Of a stretch of DNA of 64,000 nucleotides, positions 25,781-36,280 are shown piece after piece. Every line of letters begins with the position of its first letter. Position 1 is the stretch's first letter. Source of the stretch: Hemerocallis citrina. Taxonomy: Eukaryota; Streptophyta; Magnoliopsida; Asparagales; Asphodelaceae. The position numbers were made by a program, and so were the translations under genes. A model generated the notes under the pieces. That model was not told the origin of the DNA, did no database searches, and worked only from the letters and a program-made list of their open reading frames with translations. The stretch is from positions 182,054,175 to 182,118,174 of the forward strand of contig CM030362.1 of assembly GCA_017893485.1 (NCBI GenBank), written 5' to 3'.

Positions 25781-26383
25781 GAATTTGTTGTTTTCATGAC
25801 ATTTCTTGAAAACGTATTTTGTTTAAGTCGACTTAAACGTCTTTTTCAGTCGCAAATAAAGTATTTTCGTTGTCCATATTTTGGCTGAATTTTGTGTTCT
25901 GGACAGTCGAATGTTTCAGTAACCAGTCGACTGACAGAAGTTTTACTTGATGTTTCGTTTGGTTTAATTTTCTCTCGACTGAGTCGACTGATATCAAAAC
26001 TAGTCGACTGTCGCGACATTAGTTTGGTTTTTCTGATTCCGAATCGTCACTTAACTGAGGCATCTCTCCTTCTTACTTTTACCCATTTATGGATCTTAAC
26101 CATCCATTCCCAACTAGTCTTCATCTCAGCCGTCTACCTAATGTAAAAACCCTAAATCTCATACCCCTCTTTCACTTTCACTTTTTTCTCTCAAGAAGAT
26201 TCAAGTCGACTGCCCATTTCCAGTTCTTGGCGATTTCGACTTGCTGCTCTTGGCTTGAAGATTTCCATCCAGATCTGAGTTCTTTTATTGTCTCTTGAAG
26301 CTATTTGAGTTCTTTATCTTGTTGTTGGGTGACTCTCTCTCGTGATCTCTCAATATTTTTCAAGTTTCCTAGTTTTTCAACAA
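25781..26383 (+). other. Post-pol spacer of copia S, AGTCGACT-rich
   Basis: Five GTCGAC sites lie between 25827 and 26210, plus near-copies. No protein domain is seen. Pyrimidine-rich stretches precede the third open frame. Confidence 0.6.
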
Positions 26384-27378
26384 TGCCTAAACCTAAGAGA
26401 GCTAGAGGTTATAATGTAGAATAAGGTCAATCTTCTCAGAACTACCTTCAATACTTAAGGAATCCCAATCTTGTTGAGAATTCTTTCTCATCTGTCAAAT
26501 TGCAATATTTCCGTGTAGATTTGTGAATTTTCCTAATTTAGATAGGTTCCTCATCGCCCCATTGTCTGAACAATGTGGGTTATTTAACCTACTTTCCCTT
26601 GTCAATCAACCCTATTACTATCCACAACTTATCTATTTGTTTTATACAAATATGAAGGTTTCCACCTCCGAGGATGGCAACGAAATATTTTTTACTACTA
26701 CGGTGAAAAATATTCGAGTGAGGTTAACCCCTGTTGGGAATTATTTTGGGTATCCCTAATGAAGGATTAGATTTGGGTGAAATAGAGATGGATGAGGATT
26801 CTATATTGTCAAAAATTTTCTTGTCTAATCTAGGTCCTCCTATCACTCATAAATCGATTACGCAGCTAGCTAAGCTCGTTGCAAGAATCTTGTCGTATAA
26901 CATTATCCCTAAAACATGTAGTTACAACCAATTTTTATATGAGTTGCAACAAGCCATGTATGCGATTTTTGGCAATATTCAAATCAATTGGAGTCAAGTC
27001 ATTTTCAATCGTCTTCCTAAGGCTCACACCTCTTTCCTTCCTTTTGGTGCACTTCTTACTCATGTTTTCAAAGTTGATCTTGATTCCGAGTCGAGTGTTG
27101 TTACTCACTACGAGTCTTTTGATCGTGCGAGTTTAGCTCGTATGAAGATCCTTAACTCTCCTCCTCGGTCTCCTCAAAGGAATGTACCTCCTATTCCTTT
27201 AGCCACTTCTGGTCGTCAGTCTTCTGCTTCTAGTTCTTCTTGTCCTAGAGTTGTCTTTGCTGATCCCGAGAGCCTTTATACTTCGGTTAATTATCTCATG
27301 GATCGTACCGATCTTATCCTAACAAGACATGATAATCTTAAGGCTAGCCTTGCTAACCTTACTCACATGTTCACTTAA
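26384..27378 (+). pseudogene. Third open frame of copia S (putative plant transposon protein type)
   Basis: Begins MPKPKRARG at 26384 and, across one stop and two frame changes, continues through an FLIAPLSEQ segment (26545), NIRVRLTPVGNYFG (26710) and a long open piece 26734-27378. That piece contains LSKIFLSNLGPP, LAKLVARILSYN, ELQQAMYAIFG and LPFGALLTHVF. This looks like the domain annotated in plants as putative plant transposon protein, often encoded after pol in plant LTR elements. SIRE-group elements carry an extra frame here that has been called env-like. I see no signal peptide or transmembrane helix, so an envelope role is not supported. Confidence 0.65.
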
Positions 27379-27846
27379 CAATTTCCACAACCTCCTCCTG
27401 CCTCCAAAGGTGATGACGACGAAGAAGAAGAATAAAATTGAAGTATTTTTTTTTTTCAACTATGTTTTATGTTTGTTTTTTTTCTATCTTATATTTGTAA
27501 TCTGCAACAATGTACTTGATTTCTTATGTATAAATGTGTTATGGTTATGTAATATTGATTTTGTTCTTTATGATGTATCCTTCCTCCTTATGTTTTTGTT
27601 GATGACAAAGTGGGAGAAAAATATGGTTTTGTGGTATTATGGTTTTGTGGTTGTTTTGTGCATGTTTTATATATATATTGTTATTATTTCACAATTGTGT
27701 GCATATATATTGTTATTATTTCACAATTGTGTGCATATTCTACATTATTTAGGGGGAGCTTATTTCACATTTGTATATCTTTAAATTATGTGTGACATCT
27801 TGCTATGTATATTGTTATTATTATACGTTATTGAGTTGTCATCATC
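27379..27846 (+). other. AT-rich 3' untranslated segment of copia S
   Basis: T-rich sequence without domains. It includes a direct duplication of a ~29-bp unit (TTGTTATTATTTCACAATTG...) at about 27680 and 27709. Open frames here are low-complexity. Confidence 0.6.
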
Positions 27847-27860
27847 AAAAAGGGGGAGAA
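27847..27860 (+). other. Polypurine tract of copia S
   Basis: AAAAAGGGGGAGAA, directly against the TGTTGATCC start of the 3' LTR. Confidence 0.95.
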
Positions 27861-29251
27861 TGTTGATCCTTGGTTTTGATGACTATAACACAATACAAAG
27901 TTGTTTTACCACATATCTCTAGCAGAGTGTATCAAAGTCAATACCATGGTGAAATACACAAAGGCAATACAATCTGATGAAGCTTTCAAAAGTAATTGAT
28001 CAAGCTTCCAGACATCAATACAAAGACTCAAGCTCAAGACAAAGACTCAAGTTCAAGGCAAGATTCAAAGTGCTTCAAATGTTTAAACAAAGTGTCTTGT
28101 AATATTGTTTTTTTGTCTTTCAGTCTTAGAAACTTGTAATAGCCTTGTCACAGACACACTCACACATATTTAAATAATCTGAGTGTTTTACAAAATCAAA
28201 ATGTCAAAACAAGCTTGAATAAGTTCAGCTGTATGAGTACCAGTCGACCGCTCCTTAGAACCAGTCAACTGTCGTAGTACGAAACAGCCTGAACTCATAC
28301 AAGCTCTGGGCAGTCGACTCATTATGGCAATCCAGTCGACTATTCAAGCCATTTCTACTGCTTTCTGAATTTAAAACTTGTTTTTCAAATTCAAATCTTT
28401 TATATATCTGTTTTATTACGATTTATGGAACTGTCTTACAACGTTCCTTGATACTTACTCTATAAATATAGTATAGGAATCATTTGGAAAAGGTTCCAAG
28501 CATTCTTTAACTTTCAAGTCTTTTGTTTTCAATAAGAATAAGTGTTTCAAAAGCATACAAACTCTCTAAGACTTGGTTCAATTTCAGTCTAATATAACAT
28601 TGATTTCGTTTTAGACTGAATTCAGAAGTTGACCTAATAGCCACTATACAAAAGCACTATCACATACAAGGCTATAGGTTGTTGTAAACTAACTTTTTGT
28701 TGTTGTTTTCACTCTCGGGTTGTGAGAGTGGTCCTCTCGGTTGGAGAGTAGGACTCTTGGTTTTAAAGTCGGTTTCACTCTATGGTGTATAGTGAGTTTG
28801 CTCTCTCTAGTGGTGAGAGAGGTCTACGGATTTGACATTGTTGTTGTCAAAGGCCGTAGAGTATTCTTGTACTTTTTCAAGAATTGTGGAAAACTCAAGT
28901 GGGTTGCTTGGGGACTGGATGTAGGTCGGGAGGACCAAACCATGATATATCGTTGTGTTTGGCTGTGATTGACTCTCTGTGGTTGTATTCTTTCAACTTG
29001 CTATTCAATTTCCCTGAGTTTTATTTCAAAAACCTGTCCAGTAAGTTGACTGGTTTTCCGCTATAAGTTGACTGATCAGACTTGTAACTCTTCAGTAAAA
29101 TACTCTTCTTATCTGACGCAACATCGATTGTATATCTATTTTCAGTCGACTTAACAGTACGAAAAGTTCAAGTTTTTAATTAATTTTTAAACAACACTAT
29201 TCATCCCCCCTCTAGCTCTAGTGTTATTTGCCTTGCCTACAGGATCCAACA
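27861..29251 (+). repeat. 3' LTR of copia S
   Basis: TGTTGATCCTTGG...GGATCCAACA, 1,391 bp, followed by AAGAT (29252-29256), the TSD partner of AAGAG with one change. TATA at 28461-28468. Four GTCGAC sites are kept and several are decayed relative to the 5' LTR. Confidence 0.95.
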
Positions 29252-29256
29252 AAGAT

Positions 29257-29598
29257 GTGGTTTTAACCACTTCTATCCATTCACACCGAGAAGTAGAGAT
29301 TTGATCTTATCTCAAAACGGATCCCTACGGAGACTTTAAATACCCCCCACCCCCTACCGTTACAAGGTGATAAATATTTGCATACCAAAAGCTCTTATTT
29401 AAATCTTCCTGATTACTGACAAGAGCGTCGGAGGGTTCGTTGCCGGGATCCATCTCGGTGTATCGAACTTCGTATAGGTTCACAGCAGCGGCAAGGAATG
29501 AGTCAACACGTAGAAAAAGTCAACAGGTTTGCTCTTATTGTTTTCCTAATATCTCACAAATTCATCTGTTTGCTCCCACACCAGAATCAGCAGCAACA
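29257..29598 (+). repeat. 5' LTR of element C, part 2
   Basis: Continues the alignment with the 3' LTR (GTGGTTTTAACCACTTCTAT...AGCAGCAACA). The TATA position reads TTTAAATA (29335-29342) where the 3' LTR has TATAAATA, so this promoter is degraded. Confidence 0.93.
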
Positions 29599-29601
29599 TA
29601 T

Positions 29602-29619
29602 TGGCGCCATCCGTGGGAA
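29602..29619 (+). other. Primer binding site of element C
   Basis: TGGCGCCATCCGTGGGAA, three bases after the LTR. The TGGCGCC start fits a tRNA ending in GGCGCCA and is common in plant gypsy elements. Resemblance to tRNA-Lys is possible, but I cannot settle the tRNA. Confidence 0.85.
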
Positions 29620-29670
29620 ACACAGAAGCAGTGATCCCGTCCTCTTCCATCTACCCAATTTGTTCTAACC

Positions 29671-31470
29671 ATGCCTCTCAAAAAGGGGAAAACCACGGTC
29701 TCAAACCGTAGGAAAACTCCCGCACCTTCTCCTCCTCCCACGCTTGAGGTTCATCCTCAACCCACGCAACAAGTCCAGTAGCCTGGACAACCTCTCCTTC
29801 AACCCGTCATGTGGTCCCCGTCCTGCGACCACAACCTGGATGGCCCCTTCCTCTACAACCACAGCCCCAGTAGGCTCCTCCAAGGCCACACGAAGCAGGG
29901 GGCCCTCCCACCGAAGTCGACAAGTGCAACATCCTCACCGCGACCATATATCAGTGCAAAACCACTCTTCAGATTCCATAGCTTCGTATAGTCCACCTAT
30001 GCCCAAGGACCTCCGCCACATCATCATAAACAGGAAGTACGGGGAAGATCTCCGAACCCGCTTAGATGAGAGGCAGATCCATGATGGGATATCCCGTCGC
30101 GAACATCAAAGGGGTCAGGCGATCCGATCCCAGAGAGCCAGGTCCCCCCGTAGGCAAGATCGCAGAGAGTCCAACTCTCCCAGGAGGCGGAGAGAGTCAC
30201 CCCAGCATCGTAAGAGTAGAAGCTGCTCTCCGATCGGCCGTCCTGTCCCTTGAGGTCATCGAAAGCAGGAGGCCCCCATCACGAGGGCGGAGTTCCAGTG
30301 GTTCCAGGAGGCAGTCTTGAGGGCCCTCATCGTCTCCCCCGACCACAGTCAGCGGGCGCCCAGTCTTCATCCAGCTCGGAACTATAGGCGCTATACGCCT
30401 AGTCCTCCACCTGCCCGGGACTATAGGCGTCGTACGCCTAGTCCTCAGTCAGCCCGAGCCACCGTCACCGCACTCCTAGTCCTCTCCCGTGTGAGGATGA
30501 ATCTCGAGCCTCGGCAAGATACGATCGGAAGGAAGATTCAGTCTACCGCCGTCTCCACGAGATGGAGAGGCACCTCGGTTGGTTAGACAGAGAGGAAGAG
30601 CAGCGAGCGAGGAACTTCCTCTATTCTCTCGGACCATCATGGAGGCACCGGTCCCCGACAACTTCAAGCCTCCCCACTTCGAATCTTACAATGGGGAGGC
30701 CGACCCCATTGACCACATTGAGAGTTTGAAAACTCTAATGATGATACATCAGGCGTCAAACGCCCTGCTCTGCAAGACTTTCCCGACCACTCTAAAAGGG
30801 CTAGCATGGGAATTGTACTCCCGTCTAGCTTCGACCTCCATCTTCTCCTTCGATCTGCTTGAAACCCTCTTCCTGACGCATTTCGTGAGCAGCCATCGAT
30901 CCTAGAAGACTAGCACCTCCCTCCTCTTGCTTCACTAGAGGAAGGGTGAGCGGCTGAGGGACTATGTCAAACGCTTCACTGCGGATGCTAGGTCCATCGC
31001 CTCTATGGACCAGTCCGTTGCTTCCACCGCTTTCCAATCCAATGTGGCCAACGACAACCTCCTAGCACCCCTCGCCAAGAAGGCCCCTCGGGACTTCTCA
31101 GAGCTCCTACTTAGGAGTGAGAAGTACACCTGAGCGGAAGAAGCCCTCTCCCACCCTGCTATTGAAGGATCGTCCTCTGCGAACAAACGGAAGGGCGCTG
31201 AAGAAGAAGGAGCTAAGAAGCTCCAAAAAGACAACGGGGGCCAGTGTCGCTTTCTTCCCAGCTTCAAAAAGTTCACTCCGCTCAATGCGAGTGTCTCGGC
31301 CATCTTGATGGAAGTTGGGAAGGAGGGTCTTCTACTGCCACCTCAAAATATGAACACCCCGAGGAAGAAGAGGAACCGGGATAAGTGGTGCCGCTTCCAC
31401 AGGGACCACTGCCACGACACAAATGATTGTCTGGCCCTGAAGGACAAAATCGAGACCCTCAAGAGGGCAG
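29671..31470 (+). pseudogene. gag: Gag of element C with SR-rich N-terminal region
   Basis: The first ATG after the PBS is at 29671 (MPLKKGKTT). A Ser/Pro-rich and then Arg/Ser-rich region follows (about 30090-30250, with RARSPRRQDRR and SPRRRRESP). Two copies of a 14-residue unit of form AR.YRR.TPSP lie at about 30373-30460. The Gag core (30630-30900) includes MEAPVPDNFKPPHFESYNGE, a DPIDHIESLKTLM segment and FPTTLKGLAWELY, then YVKRFT at 30963. The C-terminal motif CRFHRDHCHDTNDC is at 31390-31431. Frame changes near 29760, 30255 and 30580 and stops at 30903 and 31131 disable it. Confidence 0.82.
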
Positions 31471-31748
31471 CTATCCAGGTTCGTGAGGAAGGACAGGGCC
31501 GATCCTCCTCCACCCCCAGGGGGACTAATAAGCAGCCCGAGCGGCACGTGGAGGCCCCAAACTCTGAGCCAGAGGCCATCCTGCATCTTATCCATGAAGG
31601 CCCAGTGGGGGGAGATTCCAACTCCTCCCGAAAAGCCTTTGTCCGAGAGGTAAATTCGGTGCAGAACTGTCCTCTCCCCACAGGTCTAGGGATCCTAGTC
31701 ACCTTTTTTGGATAGAGATTTAGAGGCTGAACCCCTCATTGCAATGCG

Positions 31749-32100
31749 TTGGTCATAAACCTCCATATGGCCAACTTTGATGTGAGCCGGGCCCTGGTAG
31801 ACAACGACAGTTCTGTCAATATACTCTTCCTAGAGGCCTTCCAGGGGCTCAAGATCTCTAGAAATCGGCTCAAGCCAATCGGCTACACTCTGCACAGGTT
31901 CACGGGAGTGCCAGTGATGATCGAGGGTGTCATAACTCTCAACGTAACCGTTGGCAAAACTCCCACCACCAGAACATAGCCGATGGACTTGATGGTGGTA
32001 GACTTGAAGGCCGCCTACAATGTCATCCTAGGCCGACTAGGCTTAGCTGCCCTGCAAGCCGTACCCTCGGCTTACCACATGAAGATGAAGTTCCCCACTA
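31749..32100 (+). pseudogene. Aspartic protease of element C
   Basis: The active-site segment is ALVDNDSSVNILFLEAF, where related elements have VDGGSS; the catalytic Asp remains. The body continues through YTLHRFTGVPVMIEGVI and, after a TAG at 31978 (a likely CAG change), the segment from MDLMVVDLKAAYNVILGR to AYHMKMKFPT. It would process Gag-Pol. Confidence 0.78.
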
Positions 32101-32329
32101 TAGCTGGCGTGGGAGAAGTCCGAGGGAGCCAGGAAGCAGATCGCAAGTGCTACAAGACCTCGATGGGAGGGCCAGTCCTCTCCCTCGAAACTCTTGAACT
32201 CCCCGAAGGGACTAGACCACCTATTTCGGAGCAGGTCGATGAACTGGAAGAGGTGGCCTTTTCTGAAGAAGATCCAAACCGCAAGTTTCTAATTAGCAAG
32301 GTCCTTCCCCGTCCTTCTCTCTCTGACAT

Positions 32330-33130
32330 TATCCAGTGCCTAAAAGGAAATCGATACCTCTTCACCTAGACCGCAGCTGACATGACGGGGATCTCCAAGG
32401 AGCTCCTCATGCACCACCTTAGCAGAGCCTCGGGGGTCAGACCCGTTCAACAGAAGCAGCACAAATTCGCCCCCGAGCGCCAGTAAGCTATCAAGGAGGA
32501 TGTTGAGAAACTCCTCAAGGCTCGGTTCATACAGGAAGCCAACTACCCGAAGTGGCTCTCCAACGTCGTGATGTTCAAGAAGGCCAACAGAAGCTGGAGA
32601 ATATGCATCGACTTCACGGATCTGAACAGAGCATGCCCCAAAGATCCATTCCCGCTTCCGAGCATCGACGCCCTGATTGATGCAACTTCGGGCCATGAAC
32701 TCTTAAGCTTCATGGACACCTTCCCGGGGTACAATTAGATAAGGATGTATCCTCCCAACATTCCGCAGACCTCCTTCGTCACCGAGCAGGGCCTGTATTG
32801 CTACCGGGTCATGCCCTTGGGGCTCAAGAATGCTGGAGCCACCTACCAACGCCATGTTAATAAGATCTTCAAGGAGAAGATAGGGCGGAACATGGAAGTC
32901 TACGTGGAAGACATGTTGGTGAAGAGCATCAGCGGATCAGACCATGTCTTCAATCTCCAAGAGGCATTCGACTTATTGAGGAAGCACAATCTGAGACTAA
33001 ACCCCAACAAGTGTGCGTTCAGAGTCTCATCTTGCAAGTTCTTGGGCTTCATGGTCAGCCAAAGGGGCATATAGGCCAACCCCAAGAAGATCCAAGCCAT
33101 TCTCAACATGGCTCCCCCCTCCAATGTTGA
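32330..33130 (+). pseudogene. pol: Reverse transcriptase of element C, catalytic box YVED
   Basis: Gypsy RT in one frame with stops: a KFAPERQ then KEDVEKLLKARFIQEA region, RICIDFTDLNRACPKDPFPL (32602 on), FMDTFPGYN then a stop (32736) where Q is expected, TEQGLYCYRVMPLGLKNAGA. The catalytic motif is YVED (32901-32912); the first Asp of YVDD is replaced by Glu, while element F still has YVDD. The frame then runs to a stop at 33072. Normal role: cDNA synthesis. Stops and the active-site change make this copy inactive. Confidence 0.9.
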
Positions 33131-33289
33131 GGAGGTGCAGAGACTCACCAGGAGACTTGCGGCGATAGGGCATTTCCTCTCCAAATCTCGGGAGAAATGC
33201 CTCCCATTCTTCAAAGCCCTCAGGGGGGCTAAAGGCTTTAAATGGGGACAATAGCAACAAGAGTCCTTTGACCAGCTCAAGGCGTACTT

Positions 33290-33640
33290 AGCCAACCCCC
33301 CACTCCTGAGAAAGCCGAGGCCCGGGAAAGTCCTTTACCTATACCTCGCCACTTCGGAGCAGACCCTCAGTGCGGTCTTGGTAAGAGAAGAAGACAAGAC
33401 GCATAGGCTTGTCTACTATGTGAGCAAAGTCCTCAGGGATGCTGAACTCCGCTACCTAAAGTTACAAAAGATGGCCTATGTCTTGGTGATGGCAGCCCGA
33501 AAGCTCCACCCATACTTCCAGTTTCACTCGGTGGTCGTCCTTACTGACCAGCTGCTCAAACAAGTTCTCCACAAGCCCAAGACCTCTGGGCGCCTTATGA
33601 AGATGTTGATCGAGTAAGCCAACATGATATCAGCTATCGC
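33290..33640 (+). pseudogene. RT-linked RNase H of element C
   Basis: The degenerate RNase H that follows RT in Tat elements: VLYLYLATSEQTLSAVLVRE, VYYVSKVLRDAELRY, LVMAARKLHPYFQFH, VLTDQLLKQVL. A TAA ends the frame at 33615. In place of the usual catalytic Asp the motif is YLATS, as in relatives; this loss fits takeover by the second RNase H. Confidence 0.82.
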
Positions 33641-33729
33641 CTCGAACCGCTATCAAGGCTCAAGCCCTGGCCGAGTTTATAGTGGAGAGTACCATTCCTG
33701 AGGCCAACAAAGCAAGGAAGGAACCCCCT

Positions 33730-34060
33730 TCTGAACGGTCTATGTAGATGGGTCTTCGTGTGCCGACAGGAGGGGAGCAGGAGTCATCCTGGCGGGACCA
33801 GATGAATTCATCCTCCAATACTCACTCTACCTCAACTTCAGAGCATCCAACAACGAGCCTGAGTATGAAGCCCTGATAATAGGCCTCGCCATGGCTCGCA
33901 TGGCAGGGGAGAAATGTGTCAAGATGTTAAGTGACTCGCAACTGGTGGTGAACCAAGTATCTAGAGAATACGAAGCGCGAAATGAACGCATGATTGAGTA
34001 CTTAGCCAAGGTCAAGGACCTGATGGCCTCCTTTGAAGAGGCACAACTCTAGCAGATCTT
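33730..34060 (+). pseudogene. Archaeal-type RNase H of element C
   Basis: A second RNase H with the catalytic set present: VYVDGSS (Asp, 33740-33760), an NNEPEYEALIIGLAMA segment (Glu, 33850 on) and MLSDSQLVVNQVSREYEA (Asp, 33925 on). A dual RNase H is a known diagnostic trait of the Tat lineage. A stop follows at 34050. All three acidic residues survive, in contrast to element F. Confidence 0.85.
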
Positions 34061-34289
34061 CCAAGAGGAGAATGCACAGCCATTGAAAGTATTAGAATTA
34101 ATACAGCTCATGGGACGTACCATTAGAAATCTGTTCCAAGGCAGACGCTCTTTCAAAGCTAGCTTCCTCCTCACTCCAAGGGCTCAAGAAAACTGTCCTG
34201 ATTGAAGTTCTAATGAAGCCCAACATCGAGGAAGAAGGCCCCAAGCCGATGGAGATGCTGCCCTTACAACTCGGGGAGAATTGGATGCA

Positions 34290-34642
34290 GCTTCTACTCG
34301 AGTTCGTCTAAGACAGAATCCTTCCCGTAGACCCTAAGGAGGCCCGAAAGGTCCGAACCATGGCAGAGCATTACACCCTCATCGAGGGAGTCTTGTACAA
34401 ACGCTCCTAGACCCAAGTAGATGGCTGACCCTACTTGAGGTGCCTCTCCCTGGACGAATCCCAGTATGCTTCGAAGGAAGTGCACGAAGGGATATGCGAC
34501 GCTCACTTGGGAGAAAGGTCCCTTGCCTGCAAAGTCTTGAACTATGGATACTTCTTGCCTACTCTCCTTCGCAATGCCGGGCAACATGTTCGGCAATGCG
34601 GCCCTTGCATAAAATTCTCAACAATCCGTCGCCTACCGCAAG
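34290..34642 (+). pseudogene. int: Integrase of element C, N-terminal part
   Basis: Linker DPKEARKVR.MAEHYTLIEGVLYKR, then the HHCC zinc-binding region (EVHEGICDAHLGERSLA, NAGQHVRQCGPC) ending at CTCAG, 34643-34647. Chromovirus A is inserted here; the core resumes at 48773. A stop lies at 34408 and another frame change near 34430. Confidence 0.85.
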
Positions 34643-34647
34643 CTCAG

Positions 34648-36156
34648 TGTAGCGCCCCAAATCCTCATATCGAGAACCTGGGACCTTCCTTCAGGAGTCG
34701 AACTTCAAAGTAGCCACAATCACAGGAAGTACAGAAAAATTTAAAACTTTTATTTTATATAAATGTTACATTTACAAGTGTTACAATATCCAAATAAGAA
34801 TTACAAGATTTACAAAAATACAATAACACTTGCATATGTCCCTTGGATTCTTAGACCAACTCAAGCTCTGCAGTACCTGTAAATCGGCTCCGAATACCTA
34901 TAAGGTGGGGAACGTCAGTACTTCGACTGACGCAAGGCTGATAATAACAGCGATTCTCTAAATTACAATCACAACCATAATTTTATGCAAAAGAAAAGTG
35001 CTGTGCCAAACAAGGGTTTAATGGATTCGGGCTCTAGTGCAGTGGTATGCCATGATCCTATAACTAGATGCAGCAAATCACATGCCTGACTCTAATGCAA
35101 GCATGACTTTGGAAACGAATGCATCCCATACTACCTACGCCCCCAAATCCAGCCGTCTTTCTCTACAGTTTAGGAATTCAAACCCTCGCCATGCATCGTA
35201 CTCTTGTACTCAACTTGTTCCCAATAGATTGTCCATGCCCAAGGAGGTTGCAGCTGGTCAGTCTATTTCCGCCACTGCAGTGCCTAAGTGGTGGTCGTGT
35301 TTGCCACTCAGTACCCGCGTACGGACCTCTTCAGAAAGCCGCGTTGAATTCGGTTGCAAGACCGTGTACCTACCCGGTACCCGTACCAACGTATTATGCT
35401 TGACGTCAATGATATGTGCGTTCATCCCCTCCCTGGGTAATGAAATGATATATGAAGTAACCCACGTGCATAGGAACGTGACGGCCTCCAGGGTCAAATC
35501 CCCCTATCCTCTCGTTCCTTACTCCGATAAACTTTGGGAATTAACAGATCGAGATACGAGACCGAGAATTCAATCATGAGTACCAAAAACGTATCCCTAC
35601 GACAGGAGAGTATGATTCCCCACCCTGGGTTGATTGTAGAGTAGATGATGGCTTTGTGCTTCACTTCTCCAAGAATTCACTCCAAGAGCTCCTCTTCAAT
35701 CCTTCTTTCTTTCTCTCCTTCTCTTTCTTTTCCTGGGTTTGAGTTCTGAACTTGGGTGAAGAAATGAGGGGGTTTTTAATGGAAAAGAGTAAGGAAAGAG
35801 AGAGGAAGGAGGGGGCCGGATTTTAGGGTGTAGAGTGGTTTTGGTACAAAACCATGGTCTTTAGCCCTTGGTTTGGGGTAAAATGGTTGGCTACCCTATT
35901 TAGTCCTTAATTGGGTTCTTAGATGAGAGATGAGAGGTTTATCGAGTGTACGCAAGACATACCCATCATAGTATCATACAATGTTATATTTGCATAGGTA
36001 TCGTACCAAAAACTAGTGTTTATACCAGTATCGGTCCTTCTCATTCTCGTGCATCGTCAAGAACACAACCATCCTCATGAACCGCCCCGCAAACCTAACC
36101 GCACACCAACAATAGAAAAATCAAACAAAACACTGCAATCATATGCACGCATACAG

Positions 36157-36240
<84 letters not shown>

Positions 36241-36264
36241 CATTGTACAATCCGGGGTATTACA
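34648..36264 (-). repeat. 3' LTR of chromovirus A, with a 1.7 kb internal deletion
   Basis: 1,617 bp against 3,338 bp for the 5' LTR. The two align from TGTAGC to about 35605 and again from CCACCCTGRGTTGATTGTAG; the intervening ~1.75 kb is present only in the 5' LTR. Other LTRs here are about 3.3 kb, so deletion in this copy is more likely than insertion in the other. Confidence 0.9.
36161..36238. repeat. (TA)39 microsatellite in the 3' LTR of A
   Basis: 39 TA units here against 13 at the same site of the 5' LTR (48715-48740). Confidence 0.97.
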
Positions 36265-36280
36265 TTACTCCCTTCTTAGA
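36265..36280 (-). other. Polypurine tract of chromovirus A
   Basis: The minus strand reads TCTAAGAAGGGAGTAA directly before the LTR start TGTAATACCCC. Confidence 0.85.

Larger units (their letters stand above)
19446..29251 (+). mobile_element. SIRE-like Ty1/copia element S inside the 5' LTR of C
   Basis: A complete 9.8 kb element: 5' LTR 19446-20826, tRNA-iMet PBS, gag, protease, integrase, RT, RNase H, a third open frame, polypurine tract, 3' LTR 27861-29251. The TSD is AAGAG/AAGAT. The protease-integrase-RT-RNase H order is copia. The long coiled-coil-bearing Gag with a UBN2-like core and the extra frame after pol point to the SIRE/Maximus lineage. Pol is broken by stops and shifts. By eye the LTRs differ at about one base in thirteen over their first 240 bp, less than C's LTRs. 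Confidence 0.93.

Noticed and set aside
26384..27378. Envelope protein gene in copia S
   Set aside because: No signal peptide, transmembrane segment or furin-type site is visible; the sequence fits a plant transposon-protein domain better.
35082..35579. 165-codon + strand frame in the 3' LTR of A, repeated at 45863-46360 in the 5' LTR
   Set aside because: The two copies differ at about 26 residues, and most base changes replace amino acids, so there is no sign of selection on a protein. The frame is probably chance.
36016..36279. Open frame ending in a long Ile-Tyr repeat
   Set aside because: It is translation of the (TA)n microsatellite.
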